From: Scytonematopsis contorta HA4267-MV1
Lineage (GTDB): Bacteria; Cyanobacteriota; Cyanobacteriia; Cyanobacteriales; Nostocaceae
Length of the DNA stretch: 64,000 nt
Assembly (NCBI GenBank): GCA_019359035.1
Contig: JAHHIC010000048.1
Span: 62,001 to 126,000, forward strand
Direction: 5' to 3'
Shown here: positions 1-10,123 of the stretch, piece after piece
Numbering within the stretch: the stretch's first letter is position 1
Layout of the letters: each line of letters opens with the position of its first letter
Notes under the pieces: model-generated
The model's database searches: none
The model's input: the letters and a program-made list of their open reading frames with translations, nothing else
What the model was told of the DNA's origin: nothing
Translations under genes and position numbers: made by a program

Positions 1-1
1 T

Positions 2-3000
2 AACGCTGCCTATATTATTTATACTTCTGGTTCTACAGGAAAACCCAAGGGAGTTATTGTCACTCATCGCAATGTGGTGCGTCTGATGTTGGCAACTCAA
101 AAATGGTATAACTTCAACGACAAAGATGTCTGGACTTTATTTCATTCTTGTGCTTTCGACTTTTCTGTGTGGGAAATTTGGGGTGCTCTTTTCTTTGGCG
201 GACATTTAATTGTAGTTCCCTATTCAGTAACTCGCTCACCAGAAGAATTTTACAATTTACTCTGCAACGAGGGCGTAACTGTTTTAAATCAAACACCTTC
301 TGCTTTTCGCCAACTTATTCAAGCCGAAGAAGTACTTTGTCGAGAAAGCGAAGTCAACTTGCGCTATGTCATTTTTGGCGGAGAAGCTTTAGATTTATCA
401 ACTCTGGAACCCTGGTTTGAGCGTCACAGCGATGATTTTCCACTTTTGGTAAATATGTACGGAATTACTGAAACCACAGTTCACGTTACTTATCGTCCTA
501 TTCGTTGGAGTGATGTCAGAAAAGCTACAGGTAGCATTATTGGCGAACCAATTCCAGATTTTTGCCTTTATCTTCTTGACCGCTACGAACAACCAGTTCC
601 GACGGGAGTTACGGGAGAAATTTACGTAGGTGGAGCGGGAGTTGCTCGGGGTTATTTAAATCGACCGGATTTAACTGCTGAGCGTATGGTGCCTAACTTG
701 GCTAGCTCTGACGGTAAAAATCGCCTCTATAGAACTGGGGATTTGGCTAGATATCTTGCTAATGGAGAATTAGAATATTTAGGACGCAACGACTATCAAG
801 TTAAAATTCGCGGTTTTCGCATAGAATTAGGGGAAATCGAAACAGTTTTACAAACTTATCCTGGGGTTCGCCATAGTTGCGTCATTACAAGCGAGCAAAA
901 CAGAGATGATGTGAGAGTTATCGCCTACATTGTACCCCAAACTGACCCAGCTAAAATTCCCGGATACGAAAATTTAATTACAGAACAAATTCAAGAATGG
1001 CAATATACTTTTAACGAAACTTATCGAAATCAGGAAACTGAGACCGACCCAGCATTTAATATTACAGGTTGGAATAGCAGTTATGATAGCAAACCCATCC
1101 CCGTTGGAGAAATGCGTCAGTGGCTCGACAACACTTTGGCTCAGATAAAATCCCTAAAACCAGTTCAAGTGTTAGAAATTGGCTGTGGTACGGGTATGAT
1201 TCTCCTAAACATTGCCCCCGAAGTTCATTCTTACTGGGCTACGGACTTTTCTTTTGAAGCTATCAGTAGGTTACAAAAAATTCTGCACCAAAATCAATGG
1301 AATCAGGTTCGTTTACAACAGCAAGAAGCGAATAATTTTAGCGGTCTTCCCCAAGCACACTTCGACACTATCATTATCAACTCGGTAGCTCAATATTTTC
1401 CTTCTCTTGAGTATTTTCAGCAGGTAATTGCTGGAGCTTTGGATTTACTAGCTCCGGGAGGAAGTCTATTTATCGGTGATAATCGTAACTTATTACTGTT
1501 AGATTACTTTTATGCCAGCATCGCTTTCGCTCAGGAAAAAGATGGTACAAACCGAGAAGATTTTAAACAAAAAGTGCAACTAATTGCCGAAAATGAAAAC
1601 GAATTAACTCTCGACCCGATTTTCTTTGCTGACTTGCCATTAACTTTTCCTGCTATAGCTGAAGTAGAAATTCACTTAAAACCGGAAAAAACAAATAACG
1701 AAATGACTAAGTATCGTTATGACGTAGTATTGCACAAGCAAGGAGTTCATAAAAATAACAAACATGCAATCAATCCTATTTGGCTGGATTGGCAGACCGA
1801 AAATTACCAACTAAGTGACGTACGCAATTTGTTATCAAAAGAACAAAACTTTGCTATTGGTTGGTGTGGTATTCCCAATGCTCAGTTGTTGCAAGACGAA
1901 AAAATTTGCCGTTGGTATCGCGATATAGAAGATTACGCTACGGTAGGAGAGTTGCGGAGTTTGCTCAGTCTTGATACCAATACAGGTGTGGTACCTAAAG
2001 ACTTCCACGATTTGGCTGCAGAAATTGGTTGCCAAGTAATTATTACTTATTCTGCCGATAGCGAACTTGGATTTTTTGACGTTTGCTTTTATACAGCTAC
2101 AGAAAGATTAGAAAAGCGTCGCTGCCCAATTATTATGCCTCTGGTGGCAAAAAACGGTAGCAAGGGTTCCAATTATTACCTTAATCCTCTCAAAGGACGT
2201 TTTGCTAGAGCTTTGATTGACGAGCTAAAGGAGCGAACAAGCAAGCTACTTCCTGAATATATGAGACCTGGGACTTATACACTTTTAGACCGCTTGCCGA
2301 TAAACTCTAATGGAAAATTAGACCGTCGTTCTTTACCCTTACCAAATCTAACTAGAGCTATTACTCAAAAATCTTTTGCTGAACCACAGACTACAACTCA
2401 AAACAAACTGTGTGTGTTGTGGAGCAACGTTCTTGGTATTGAACGTTTGGGTATTACAGATAACTTTTTCCAATTAGGGGGTCACTCCCTCTTAGCAACC
2501 AAGCTAGTTTCTCGCATTAGAGAACAGTTCAAAATCACCTTGCCTTTGCGAGCAATTTTCGAGCATCCTACGGTTATCGAGCTAGCGTCCGAAGTAGATA
2601 AGCTGCTATCCCAGAGTAATCGAGACGAATATCTAGCTTCATATGAAATATTGCAGGTTAAAAATCGGCATAACTTACCTCTTTCTTTTGCACAACAAAG
2701 ACTGTGGTTTCTTGACCGACTCGAACCTGGTAATCCTGCATACAATATTGTAGTGGGCTTTCGTCTTAATGGGATTTTGCACGAACAAGCACTCTTCGCT
2801 AGCTTACAAGAAATAGTCACGCGACATGAGGTCTTGCGGACAACATTCTCTCAGGATGATTTGGGCAATCCAGTACAAATAATTCATCCATCCGCTGAGA
2901 TTGCTCTTAACCTCATCGATTTAACTGATTTGCCCGAGTCAGAGCGAGAAGAAAAGCTTAAACAAACTGTGAATCAAACCGTGCTGATTCCATTTAACCT

Positions 3001-6000
3001 GAAAACAGGCCCTTTGTTCCGGGTTTATCTGTATCGATTAGACCAGCAAACTCATGTATTAGTAGCAGTAATGCACCATATCGTTTCTGATGGCTGGTCT
3101 TTTGGAATTGTAGTTAAAGAATTATCTGTATTGTACGAGGCTTTTTGTCAGGGAAATAAATCGCCTTTGCTTCCTCTAACTCTACAATATGCTGATTTCG
3201 CTTTTTGGCATCGGACAGTTTTTGAGCGAGAAGAACTACCAAAACAATTAGCATATTGGCAACAAGAACTAAGCGGGGAAATACAGCCTTTAAATTTGCC
3301 TACAGATTTTCCTCGTCCAGCAATCACAACTTATGAAGGTAGAGCCATACCTTTTACTATTAATCGCGATTGCCACCTTCGCTTTAAACAATTATGTGAA
3401 TCTCAGGGTGTTACCCTATTTATGGGATTATTAGCAGTATTAAAAGTGCTGTTAATGCGTTATTCGGGACAAGATGACATTTTAGTGGGAACTCCGATTG
3501 CTAACCGAAATCGGCAAACAATAGAAGATATTATCGGATTTTTTGTCAATACATTAGTTATCCGTAGCGACCTCAGTGGTAATCCATCTTTTATCACTTT
3601 GCTTCAAAAAATTAAAGAGAAAACTCTACAAGCATACGCTCATCAGGATTTACCTTTTGAAAAACTAGTAGAAACTCTGCAACCAGAACGGAATCTCAAC
3701 CATAGTCCTTTATTTGAGGTAATGTTTGTCTTGCAGAACGCTCCAATGAGTAACTTAAAATTGACAAATCTAGAGTTTACTCCTTTAGAACTAGAACAAG
3801 TTACAGCTAAGTTCGACCTTACCTTATCAATAACGGAAACGGAAACAGGGCTTCAAGGACTTTGGGAATATAAGACCGATTTGTTTGAAGAAACAACTAT
3901 TGCTAGGATAATCGGTCATTTTCAAACTTTGCTCTCAGAAGTGATTAATACTCCCGAACTAGAAATTTGCCAATTACCCTTACTCAGCAGCCTTGAGCGA
4001 CATCAACTACTAGTAGAGTGGAATGATACGGCAGTGAGCTATCCACAGCATCAGTGCATCCATCAGTTGTTTGAAGCGCAAGTGGACTCGACACCCAATG
4101 CAGTAGCGGTGATTTTTGAGAACGAGCAACTCACTTATCACCAGTTGAATACCCGTGCCAATCAGTTGGCCCACTATCTCAAAAGCTTAGGCGTGAGACC
4201 TGAGGTGTTGGTAGGAATTTTTGTGGAACGTTCCATTGAAATGGTGGTGGGCTTGTTAGGAATTCTCAAGGCGGGCGGTGCTTATGTACCCCTTGACCCC
4301 AATTATCCTCGAGAACGGTTGAGTTATATGTTGGCAGATTCAAAAGTTTCTGTGCTGCTCACACAACAACAGTTAATTGAAAAATTACCCGGAAATGGTG
4401 CGCGGTTAGTGTGCCTAGATACTGACTGGAATACCATTAACCTTGAAAGTCAGGAAAATTGCCACATTGAACTTACATCGGATAAGCTGGCCTATGTTAC
4501 TTATACCTCAGGTTCCACAGGACAACCCAAGGGGGTTAGTATTGTCCATCAGGGGGTGGTACGATTAGTTAAAGAAACTAATTACGCCAACCTCACTTGT
4601 CAACAAGTTTTTTTACAACTGGCTCCTATTTCTTTTGATGCTTCAACCTTTGAAATTTGGGGTAGCTTACTTAATGGAGCTAAGTTAGTGATTATGTACG
4701 CTCATCTTCCTACGGTAGAAGAGATTGCAAGAGTCATTGAGAAATACAAAATCACAATTTTATGGCTAACAGCGGCTCTATTTCATTTAATGGTAGAGCA
4801 ACAGTTGGAGAAGTTAAAATCTGTACGACAACTTTTGGCTGGGGGGGATGTTTTATCTTCACCTCATGTAGAAAAAGTGATTCAATGTTTGCCAGAATGT
4901 CAATTAATTAATGGTTATGGTCCCACAGAAAATACAACTTTCACCTGCTGCTATCTAGTTGTACAATCAAAAGTAAAAGGGGCTTCTGTACCCATAGGAC
5001 GCCCTATAAGTAACACACAAGTATACATCCTAGACAAACACTTGCAACCACTACCCATAGGAGTACCAGGAGAAATTTACATCGGAGGAGATGGATTAGC
5101 AAGAGGTTATTTCAACCGTCCAGAACTCACCAAAGAAAAATTTATTCTAAATCCGTTTGGCGATGGTAAATCACAACGGCTATATAAAACAGGGGACATC
5201 GCTCGTTACCGGAGTGATGGGAATATAGAATTCCTGGGTCGCCTAGATAATCAAGTTAAGATTCGTGGCTTCCGCATCGAGTTAGGAGAGATAGAAACAA
5301 TCCTTAACACTCACCCCCAAATCCAACAAACCGTAATTATTGCAACAGAAGATATTCCAGGGAACAAACTTTTAGTAGCCTATGTAATGACTAATAATGA
5401 CATTAACATCAGCGCTCTTAAAGATTACCTCAAATTGCGGTTGCCGAATTACATGATACCTTCTATCTTTATACAACTAGAAACTTTACCTTTAACTGCC
5501 AACGGTAAAGTTAATAGAAAAGCACTGCCTGCACCTACTTTAAATAAACTTGTTCCTTCGGAAAACTGCATTCTACCTCGCACAACACTAGAACATCAAT
5601 TGGCGAAAATTTGGGAAGCAGCACTTAAAATCAGCCCTATTAGTGTCACCGATAATTTTTTTGAATTAGGGGGTCATTCTTTGTTAGCGATTGGTTTAAT
5701 TACGGAAATAGAAAAGCAGTTAGGTTATACCCTTCCTGTACTGAGCTTTTTCCGAGACGGTACTATAGAAAAGATAGCATTATTTCTAGAAAATAATCGA
5801 GAATCGGCTGATTCTGATATTTTAATTCCTCTACAAGTAAAAGGAGATAAAAAACCCATATTTCTAGTTCATCCAGGAGGTGGTTATGGTTTAGTTTACT
5901 CGTTATTAGCAAATAAATTAGCTAAAAATCAACCAGTTTATGCGCTACAATCACAAGGTTTGGATGGCAAAAAACAACCTTTAAATAGTATTGAAGCTAT

Positions 6001-6628
6001 GGCTTCTACTTACATGAAAGCAATTCGAGAAATACAACCTTCGGGTAATTATTTAATTGGAGGTTTTTCTTTAGGCGGATTAATAGCTTTTGAAATTGCC
6101 TCTCAACTAGAAGCAGCAGGTGAAAGTGTAGAAAATCTCCTTATTATCGATACTCACCCTCCATTTCTTAATACCAAAATTGAGGAAATTCCAGATGATG
6201 ACATTACTTCACTCATTATTTTTGTCGAAAAAGTTGGGCTTTACTTTAACACAGAAATTAAACTTAATTACGAAGAACTATCAGTTTTGAATGAAGAACA
6301 AAGATTAGAATATGTACTCAAAGTATTGCAACATCATCAACTTGTTACTCCCAATTCAGACAAAAACCTTATTTCCGGAGCTGTTAATGTATTTAAAGCG
6401 AATTCTTATGCAAGTCTTAGTTACCAACCCAAAGCAATTAATGCTTCAATCTCCTTATTTAAAACCGAAGCATTAGCAAAACAATTCCCAAGTAACTCAA
6501 CTTTAGATTGGGATAAATTAACTAGCCAACAAGTTTATGTCCGAACAGTACAAGGTAGCCATGATAGCCTTTTGCAAGAACCATCAGTGAGAGAACTTAG
6601 CACAGCTATACAAGAAATTTTAATGTAA
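2..6628 (+). CDS. Non-ribosomal peptide synthetase, C-terminal part (A-nMT-PCP-C-A-PCP-TE), 5' end outside window
   Basis: The frame is open from base 2, starting inside core A3 of an adenylation domain (YTSGSTGKPKG), so the start lies upstream. Domains in order: A1 with a SAM methyltransferase inserted after core A8 (VLEIGCGTG near 1168), A1 tail with NSNGKLDRR near 2305, PCP1 (LGGHSLLA, near 2475), condensation domain with intact HHIVSDG near 3075, A2 (YTSGSTGQPKG near 4500), PCP2 (near 5665) and a type I thioesterase with GGFSLGG near 6060. Specificity residues read by alignment to GrsA are D-F-W-N-I-G-M-V-H for A1, the known Thr signature, and D-A-F-W-L-G-G-T-F for A2, a Val signature with one conservative change. 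The inferred product therefore ends N-methyl-Thr-Val and is released by the TE, perhaps by cyclisation. There is no epimerase in this part. A peptide exporter follows 317 bases downstream. The compound itself cannot be named. Confidence 0.95.
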   Translation, partial: NAAYIIYTSGSTGKPKGVIVTHRNVVRLMLATQKWYNFNDKDVWTLFHSCAFDFSVWEIWGALFFGGHLIVVPYSVTRSPEEFYNLLCNEGVTVLNQTPSAFRQLIQAEEVLCRESEVNLRYVIFGGEALDLSTLEPWFERHSDDFPLLVNMYGITETTVHVTYRPIRWSDVRKATGSIIGEPIPDFCLYLLDRYEQPVPTGVTGEIYVGGAGVARGYLNRPDLTAERMVPNLASSDGKNRLYRTGDLARYLANGELEYLGRNDYQVKIRGFRIELGEIETVLQTYPGVRHSCVITSEQNRDDVRVIAYIVPQTDPAKIPGYENLITEQIQEWQYTFNETYRNQETETDPAFNITGWNSSYDSKPIPVGEMRQWLDNTLAQIKSLKPVQVLEIGCGTGMILLNIAPEVHSYWATDFSFEAISRLQKILHQNQWNQVRLQQQEANNFSGLPQAHFDTIIINSVAQYFPSLEYFQQVIAGALDLLAPGGSLFIGDNRNLLLLDYFYASIAFAQEKDGTNREDFKQKVQLIAENENELTLDPIFFADLPLTFPAIAEVEIHLKPEKTNNEMTKYRYDVVLHKQGVHKNNKHAINPIWLDWQTENYQLSDVRNLLSKEQNFAIGWCGIPNAQLLQDEKICRWYRDIEDYATVGELRSLLSLDTNTGVVPKDFHDLAAEIGCQVIITYSADSELGFFDVCFYTATERLEKRRCPIIMPLVAKNGSKGSNYYLNPLKGRFARALIDELKERTSKLLPEYMRPGTYTLLDRLPINSNGKLDRRSLPLPNLTRAITQKSFAEPQTTTQNKLCVLWSNVLGIERLGITDNFFQLGGHSLLATKLVSRIREQFKITLPLRAIFEHPTVIELASEVDKLLSQSNRDEYLASYEILQVKNRHNLPLSFAQQRLWFLDRLEPGNPAYNIVVGFRLNGILHEQALFASLQEIVTRHEVLRTTFSQDDLGNPVQIIHPSAEIALNLIDLTDLPESEREEKLKQTVNQTVLIPFNLKTGPLFRVYLYRLDQQTHVLVAVMHHIVSDGWSFGIVVKELSVLYEAFCQGNKSPLLPLTLQYADFAFWHRTVFEREELPKQLAYWQQELSGEIQPLNLPTDFPRPAITTYEGRAIPFTINRDCHLRFKQLCESQGVTLFMGLLAVLKVLLMRYSGQDDILVGTPIANRNRQTIEDIIGFFVNTLVIRSDLSGNPSFITLLQKIKEKTLQAYAHQDLPFEKLVETLQPERNLNHSPLFEVMFVLQNAPMSNLKLTNLEFTPLELEQVTAKFDLTLSITETETGLQGLWEYKTDLFEETTIARIIGHFQTLLSEVINTPELEICQLPLLSSLERHQLLVEWNDTAVSYPQHQCIHQLFEAQVDSTPNAVAVIFENEQLTYHQLNTRANQLAHYLKSLGVRPEVLVGIFVERSIEMVVGLLGILKAGGAYVPLDPNYPRERLSYMLADSKVSVLLTQQQLIEKLPGNGARLVCLDTDWNTINLESQENCHIELTSDKLAYVTYTSGSTGQPKGVSIVHQGVVRLVKETNYANLTCQQVFLQLAPISFDASTFEIWGSLLNGAKLVIMYAHLPTVEEIARVIEKYKITILWLTAALFHLMVEQQLEKLKSVRQLLAGGDVLSSPHVEKVIQCLPECQLINGYGPTENTTFTCCYLVVQSKVKGASVPIGRPISNTQVYILDKHLQPLPIGVPGEIYIGGDGLARGYFNRPELTKEKFILNPFGDGKSQRLYKTGDIARYRSDGNIEFLGRLDNQVKIRGFRIELGEIETILNTHPQIQQTVIIATEDIPGNKLLVAYVMTNNDINISALKDYLKLRLPNYMIPSIFIQLETLPLTANGKVNRKALPAPTLNKLVPSENCILPRTTLEHQLAKIWEAALKISPISVTDNFFELGGHSLLAIGLITEIEKQLGYTLPVLSFFRDGTIEKIALFLENNRESADSDILIPLQVKGDKKPIFLVHPGGGYGLVYSLLANKLAKNQPVYALQSQGLDGKKQPLNSIEAMASTYMKAIREIQPSGNYLIGGFSLGGLIAFEIASQLEAAGESVENLLIIDTHPPFLNTKIEEIPDDDITSLIIFVEKVGLYFNTEIKLNYEELSVLNEEQRLEYVLKVLQHHQLVTPNSDKNLISGAVNVFKANSYASLSYQPKAINASISLFKTEALAKQFPSNSTLDWDKLTSQQVYVRTVQGSHDSLLQEPSVRELSTAIQEILM

Positions 6629-6696
6629 TCGAAAATTATTTGCAGTAGTTTGTAGATACAGAAAAATTAGTAGCAAATCATTGTGGAGGAATTGAC

Positions 6697-6945
6697 GTGA
6701 AATTAGAAGATGTTCGAGCTATAGTTACCGGCGCTGCTAGTGGCATTGGACGTTGCATTGCCATTGAACTAGCACGTGCAGGAGCATTAGTAGTTGCTGG
6801 AGATATAGACTCGGAAATGATTGCCAAAATTCCTTTGGGTCGCATGGCAAAACCTTATGAAATCTGGCTGGCTATGCGTTTTATTATCGAGTGTGACTAC
6901 TTTACTGCTAGTACCATCGAAGTCGATGGAGGAGCAATGTTTTAA
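6697..6945 (+). pseudogene. Short-chain dehydrogenase with large in-frame internal deletion (82 aa)
   Basis: It starts at GTG with a good ribosome site (GGAGG, 6685-6690). The first ~35 residues are an SDR Rossmann start (TGAASGIG) and the last ~37 are a typical SDR C-terminus (PLGRMAKPYEI, then VDGGAMF). About 150-170 residues that normally lie between are absent, including NNAG, the catalytic Ser and YxxxK, yet the frame is intact. It therefore cannot be a working oxidoreductase of the usual kind. Its stop codon directly abuts the ATG of the ABC exporter, so its translation may still couple to that gene. I infer a deletion relic retained inside the peptide operon. Confidence 0.85.
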
Positions 6946-8538
6946 ATGAATTTAATATCGTTTCTGCTGCAAACATCTCGGGCTGCCATTATAATAGTAT
7001 TTTTTACTGCGGTAATAAGTGGTTTTTCTAGCATATTTTTAATTGCCTTAATTAACGAGGCGGTTAACAAAAAGGGTACAGTCAGCAGTTTCCAAATTTG
7101 GACTTTTATTGGATTGCTAGCGGTCTCATTTATAACTAATTTTATCACACAAGTTCTCCTTGCTGAAATAGCTGAAACATCAATTTATAAGTTACGATTG
7201 CGTTTAAGTACCAAGATTTTATCTTGTCCTTTACAACATTTGGAAGAATTGGGGTCAAATCGCTTGTTAGCGACTTTAACCCATGATACTGGCTCAATTG
7301 CTATGGGAGTCTCTAGTCTCCCCTTTTTCTTGATTAACATTACTGTGATAATTGGTTGTCTGGTCTATTTAATTTGGCTTTCTCAATTGGTATTTTTAGT
7401 CACCGTAATTACCTTTGCCTTAGGAACTATCCTGGTACAGTTTTTGTTTTGGATTATTGTTAAATTTGACAAACTAGCTAGAGAAGAACAAGACAGCCTG
7501 TTCAAAGATTTTCGCTCAATTATAGACGGAGTAAAGGAACTAAAACTGCATCGTTACCGACAAAATACTTTTCTTTCTGAATATTTGCAAAAAACAGCAG
7601 CATCTTTACTAAATTATCGAGTAGCAGCTTCTAAATTTTTTGCAATTGCTACTAGCTATGGGGAACTTCAGCAACTTATTCTCTTGGCTCTAGTTGTCTT
7701 TGCTTTACCCCAAGTATTGCCAGTTAACAATCAATTATTCTCTGGCTACGTTCTAACACTTACTTATCTAACCCGTGCAGTACAAACTATCGTACAAAAC
7801 CTCTCGATTTTCTCTCAAGCTAATGTTGCCTTGCAAAAAATTGATAAATTAGGTTTTGTGCTTTCCGAACAAGCTGAGGATTCGCTTTTGCTTCAGTTTC
7901 CTTCCGGGTCTTCCTCTTATCAAATAGACTTTATTCAACTCACTCATAGTTACCACAACAAAGGCAAACAAAATAATTTTGAGATAGGTCCTATAGACTT
8001 AACGATTAACTCTGGAGAACTAGTATTCATTGTCGGTAAGAATGGTTCTGGGAAGTCTACTCTTGCCAAATTAATTACTGGACTATACATTCCCGAAAAA
8101 GGTAAAATTTTGCTTAATGGGCAACCTATTACTGACCAAAATCGAGAAGCTTATCGACAACTTTTTACGGCTATATTTTCCGACTTCTATTTATTTAACA
8201 GAATTTTGGGTCTCAATTTAAAAAATTTAGATGATAAGGCTTACAGTTATCTCAAAAAATTCGGATTGAATCATAAAGTAGAAGTGCATGATGGCATATT
8301 CTCAACTATAGATTTATCTCAAGGGCAACGCAAGCGTCTAGCTTTGCTGATTGCTTTCTTAGAAAATAGACCGATTTATTTATTTGACGAATGGGCTTCA
8401 GACCAAGACCCTTATTTTCGAGAAATTTTTTACAAAGAAATTTTAATGGAACTAAAAGCAATGGGCAAAATTGTTTTAGTAATTAGCCACGATGACCGCT
8501 ATTTTTATTTAGCTGATAAGATTGTTAAGTTAGGCTAG
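6946..8538 (+). CDS. Cyclic-peptide-type ABC exporter (SyrD/PvdE-like), TM-NBD fusion
   Basis: A 530-aa half-transporter. The N-terminal ~300 residues hold about six membrane segments (first one IIIVFFTAVISGF). The ATPase domain has Walker A GKNGSGKST (near 8035), signature LSQGQRKRL (near 8320) and Walker B IYLFDEWASDQDP (near 8380). The compact size and the DEWASDQDP form are typical of the cyclic-peptide and pyoverdine-precursor exporters (SyrD, PvdE), which move non-ribosomal peptides out of the cytoplasm. The ATG follows the SDR relic stop with no gap, so it is probably cotranscribed with the synthetase. It is the likely exporter of the NRPS product (inference from context). Confidence 0.9.
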   Translation: MNLISFLLQTSRAAIIIVFFTAVISGFSSIFLIALINEAVNKKGTVSSFQIWTFIGLLAVSFITNFITQVLLAEIAETSIYKLRLRLSTKILSCPLQHLEELGSNRLLATLTHDTGSIAMGVSSLPFFLINITVIIGCLVYLIWLSQLVFLVTVITFALGTILVQFLFWIIVKFDKLAREEQDSLFKDFRSIIDGVKELKLHRYRQNTFLSEYLQKTAASLLNYRVAASKFFAIATSYGELQQLILLALVVFALPQVLPVNNQLFSGYVLTLTYLTRAVQTIVQNLSIFSQANVALQKIDKLGFVLSEQAEDSLLLQFPSGSSSYQIDFIQLTHSYHNKGKQNNFEIGPIDLTINSGELVFIVGKNGSGKSTLAKLITGLYIPEKGKILLNGQPITDQNREAYRQLFTAIFSDFYLFNRILGLNLKNLDDKAYSYLKKFGLNHKVEVHDGIFSTIDLSQGQRKRLALLIAFLENRPIYLFDEWASDQDPYFREIFYKEILMELKAMGKIVLVISHDDRYFYLADKIVKLG

Positions 8539-8733
8539 TACATGGAGAGTAAAAAATTTCTTTCCTAATTCTTAAAAATGGTTGGGCCGATGGGAACTAG
8601 CTTTACTGTGTTAAAAACAGACCAGTATTCTTGGGGAACTCTTAACAACTGGAGTTTAGACTAAGATACAGCAAAGCCGCACAACAGTAAGAATTTGATG
8701 TGCCTCAGTATAAAAATTGAAGAAATAAACTTT

Positions 8734-8877
8734 TTAAGCTGGTTTCGGTTGGTTTTGAGTTCGTTTTTTAGTTCTTTTTTTGACGACAGGGTAGTTAATT
8801 CTACGCTTACGTGTTTGCTCTAGTTTTCAGCCTGGGGATTTTCCCCGTGGTTTTGGAGATTTAGCAGGGGTGTAGAA
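8734..8877 (-). pseudogene. Transposase C-terminal relic
   Basis: On the minus strand the frame encodes TPAKSPKPRGKSPG, then an in-frame TGA where TGG (Trp) is expected, then RINYPVVKK and a basic tail to a TAA at 8734-8736. The GKSPGW...YPVVKK tail is a pattern I recognise from the C-terminus of a widespread cyanobacterial DDE transposase family. Only this end remains, with one nonsense change, and no terminal inverted repeats are visible. The family name is not certain. Confidence 0.6.
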
Positions 8878-9000
8878 AGTGTATATATTCTTGCCTGGAG
8901 CGTCTTCCATAGCCTTCAGCTATATTGGATGCAACAGACACTCCGGAACGCCTAAGAAAGGCAAGTTAAACCGTATAATTCTGAATTTGGAAATAAGTTT
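8873..9000 (-). pseudogene. Four-helix-bundle protein (23S rRNA intervening-sequence type) relic
   Basis: Minus-strand codons from 8938 to 8873 read SVASNIAEGYGRRSRQEYI, the hallmark block of the four-helix-bundle family that also occurs in 23S rRNA intervening sequences. Just upstream (8940-9000) the expected YGLT segment lies in another frame and is interrupted by a stop, so the gene is broken by at least one frameshift. The block runs directly into the transposase tail at about 8875, making a junction of two relics. Confidence 0.6.
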
Positions 9001-9588
9001 GTAAATTTGTAGCAGTGAATTGCTAATTGAACTGCTCTCTTCCAGATAAATTGTTCTTTGTAGCTCATGGTAAGTTTGAAGTGCCGCCTTAATTATATCC
9101 CTCAATGCGTCTTCCTTCTTCCTTCCCCCTTTCTTACTTCTACCCTCAGCATAAGTGCCCTCTGCCTTGAGGACATCACCAAAAGTGCGGAAGGCTCCAA
9201 AATTTTTCGCTCTCGTAAATCCCTAACGAATCTGTTTCGATTAGCTCTCGGTAATCGGTCGTAAAAATTTCACCCAGAGGTTGACCATAAATTGGGTTAA
9301 ATTTGGTACTTCATCTAAAGTATTAATCAATTCTGACGCTGGATTCTGCTCGATTATGTGTGTAGTTTCTTCCCAGAGTTTATCCCACTCTTTTTTTTTG
9401 AATATCGCGCTGGAATTTTTCATACCATAAAGCACTAATTTTGTCAAGCATAATAGCGCCAACGACACCAGAACTTTAGCTCAGGGCTTTTTTTATATTG
9501 TGATAAAATTATTGACAATAAATTGCGATAATTTTTACATTTACCCCAGTCACCAGCCATGACCATCACCAAAAGTTGACAAGACCCC
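9001..9588. other. Unassigned relic-rich stretch
   Basis: No intact gene is recognisable. A minus-strand frame open from about 9220 down to 8920 has protein-like composition (for example FGDVLKAEGTYAEG and DIIKAALQTYHELQR) but matches no family I know. A second short minus-strand frame lies at 9241-9468. Flanked by clear pseudogenes, this is most likely more decayed coding sequence. Confidence 0.4.
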
Positions 9589-9769
9589 AAATACTGTGCG
9601 GGTGACGGTGGTTGGGGAGAAAGCTTTACCTGCAGTTGAGTTATTTGATGATAATGCGGGGTTGATTTTTGCCATCGCATCTACGACAACAGCAGCCCAG
9701 CAACCAGAAAAACCACCAACCGAAGAGAAGCCGCAAAACTCCACCCAGAGAGAGGAGCCATCATCTTGA
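9589..9769 (+). pseudogene. AMIN-domain fragment of a TonB-dependent siderophore receptor
   Basis: The plus-strand frame encodes NTVRVTVVGEKALPAVELFD then NAGLIFAIAS and a Gln/Pro/Glu-rich linker ending in TGA. This is the end of an AMIN domain plus linker as found at the N-terminus of cyanobacterial siderophore receptors. The intact receptor at 12768 has the corresponding GESGVPKAELFDGEEGLVFG. A stop lies in frame just upstream (9577-9579), and plug and barrel are gone, so it is a relic of a second receptor. Confidence 0.7.
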
Positions 9770-9853
9770 GTCAAAAAACTGGAAAAATTTTCCACTAAAT
9801 CATTTATACTATAGAAATATAAAGACACTGCTGAAATAAGTTGGTCACCTGAT

Positions 9854-10123
9854 ATGACACTTTTACTTACCCCTGAACTTGAGATGTTTATCCAAAGTCA
9901 AGTTGCGAGCGGAAAGTATACTTCAACTAACGAAGTGATTATTGCTGCACTAAAGCTACTAGAAGAACGCGAGCGTATTTACCAGGGGCGTTTTGAAGAA
10001 TTACAACGTGAAATAGCTGTAGGATTAGAAGAAGCTGAACGAGGCGAATTAATTGACGCTGACACAGTTTTTAATCGCCTGCGTGAAAAACTGGCCAAGC
10101 GCCGCATTCAGGAAAACCAATGA
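9854..10123 (+). CDS. parD: ParD-like antitoxin
   Basis: 89 aa. The first ~45 residues form a ribbon-helix-helix DNA-binding fold (LTPELEMFIQSQVASGKYTS, then NEVIIAALKLLEERE). The charged C-terminal half would wrap the toxin. Antitoxins of this family bind and neutralise ParE and repress their own promoter. The stop codon overlaps the start of the toxin gene (ATGA, 10120-10123), the usual translational coupling. The pair stands intact amid pseudogenes, which fits its self-maintaining nature. Confidence 0.9.
   Translation: MTLLLTPELEMFIQSQVASGKYTSTNEVIIAALKLLEERERIYQGRFEELQREIAVGLEEAERGELIDADTVFNRLREKLAKRRIQENQ

Noticed and set aside
2482-2820. Minus-strand frame within the NRPS
   Set aside because: Lies fully inside PCP and C domain coding sequence in another frame.
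2-6628. Assignment of the peptide to hassallidin-like or other named lipopeptides because of N-methyl-Thr
   Set aside because: Only two modules are visible and the terminal Val module does not settle identity.
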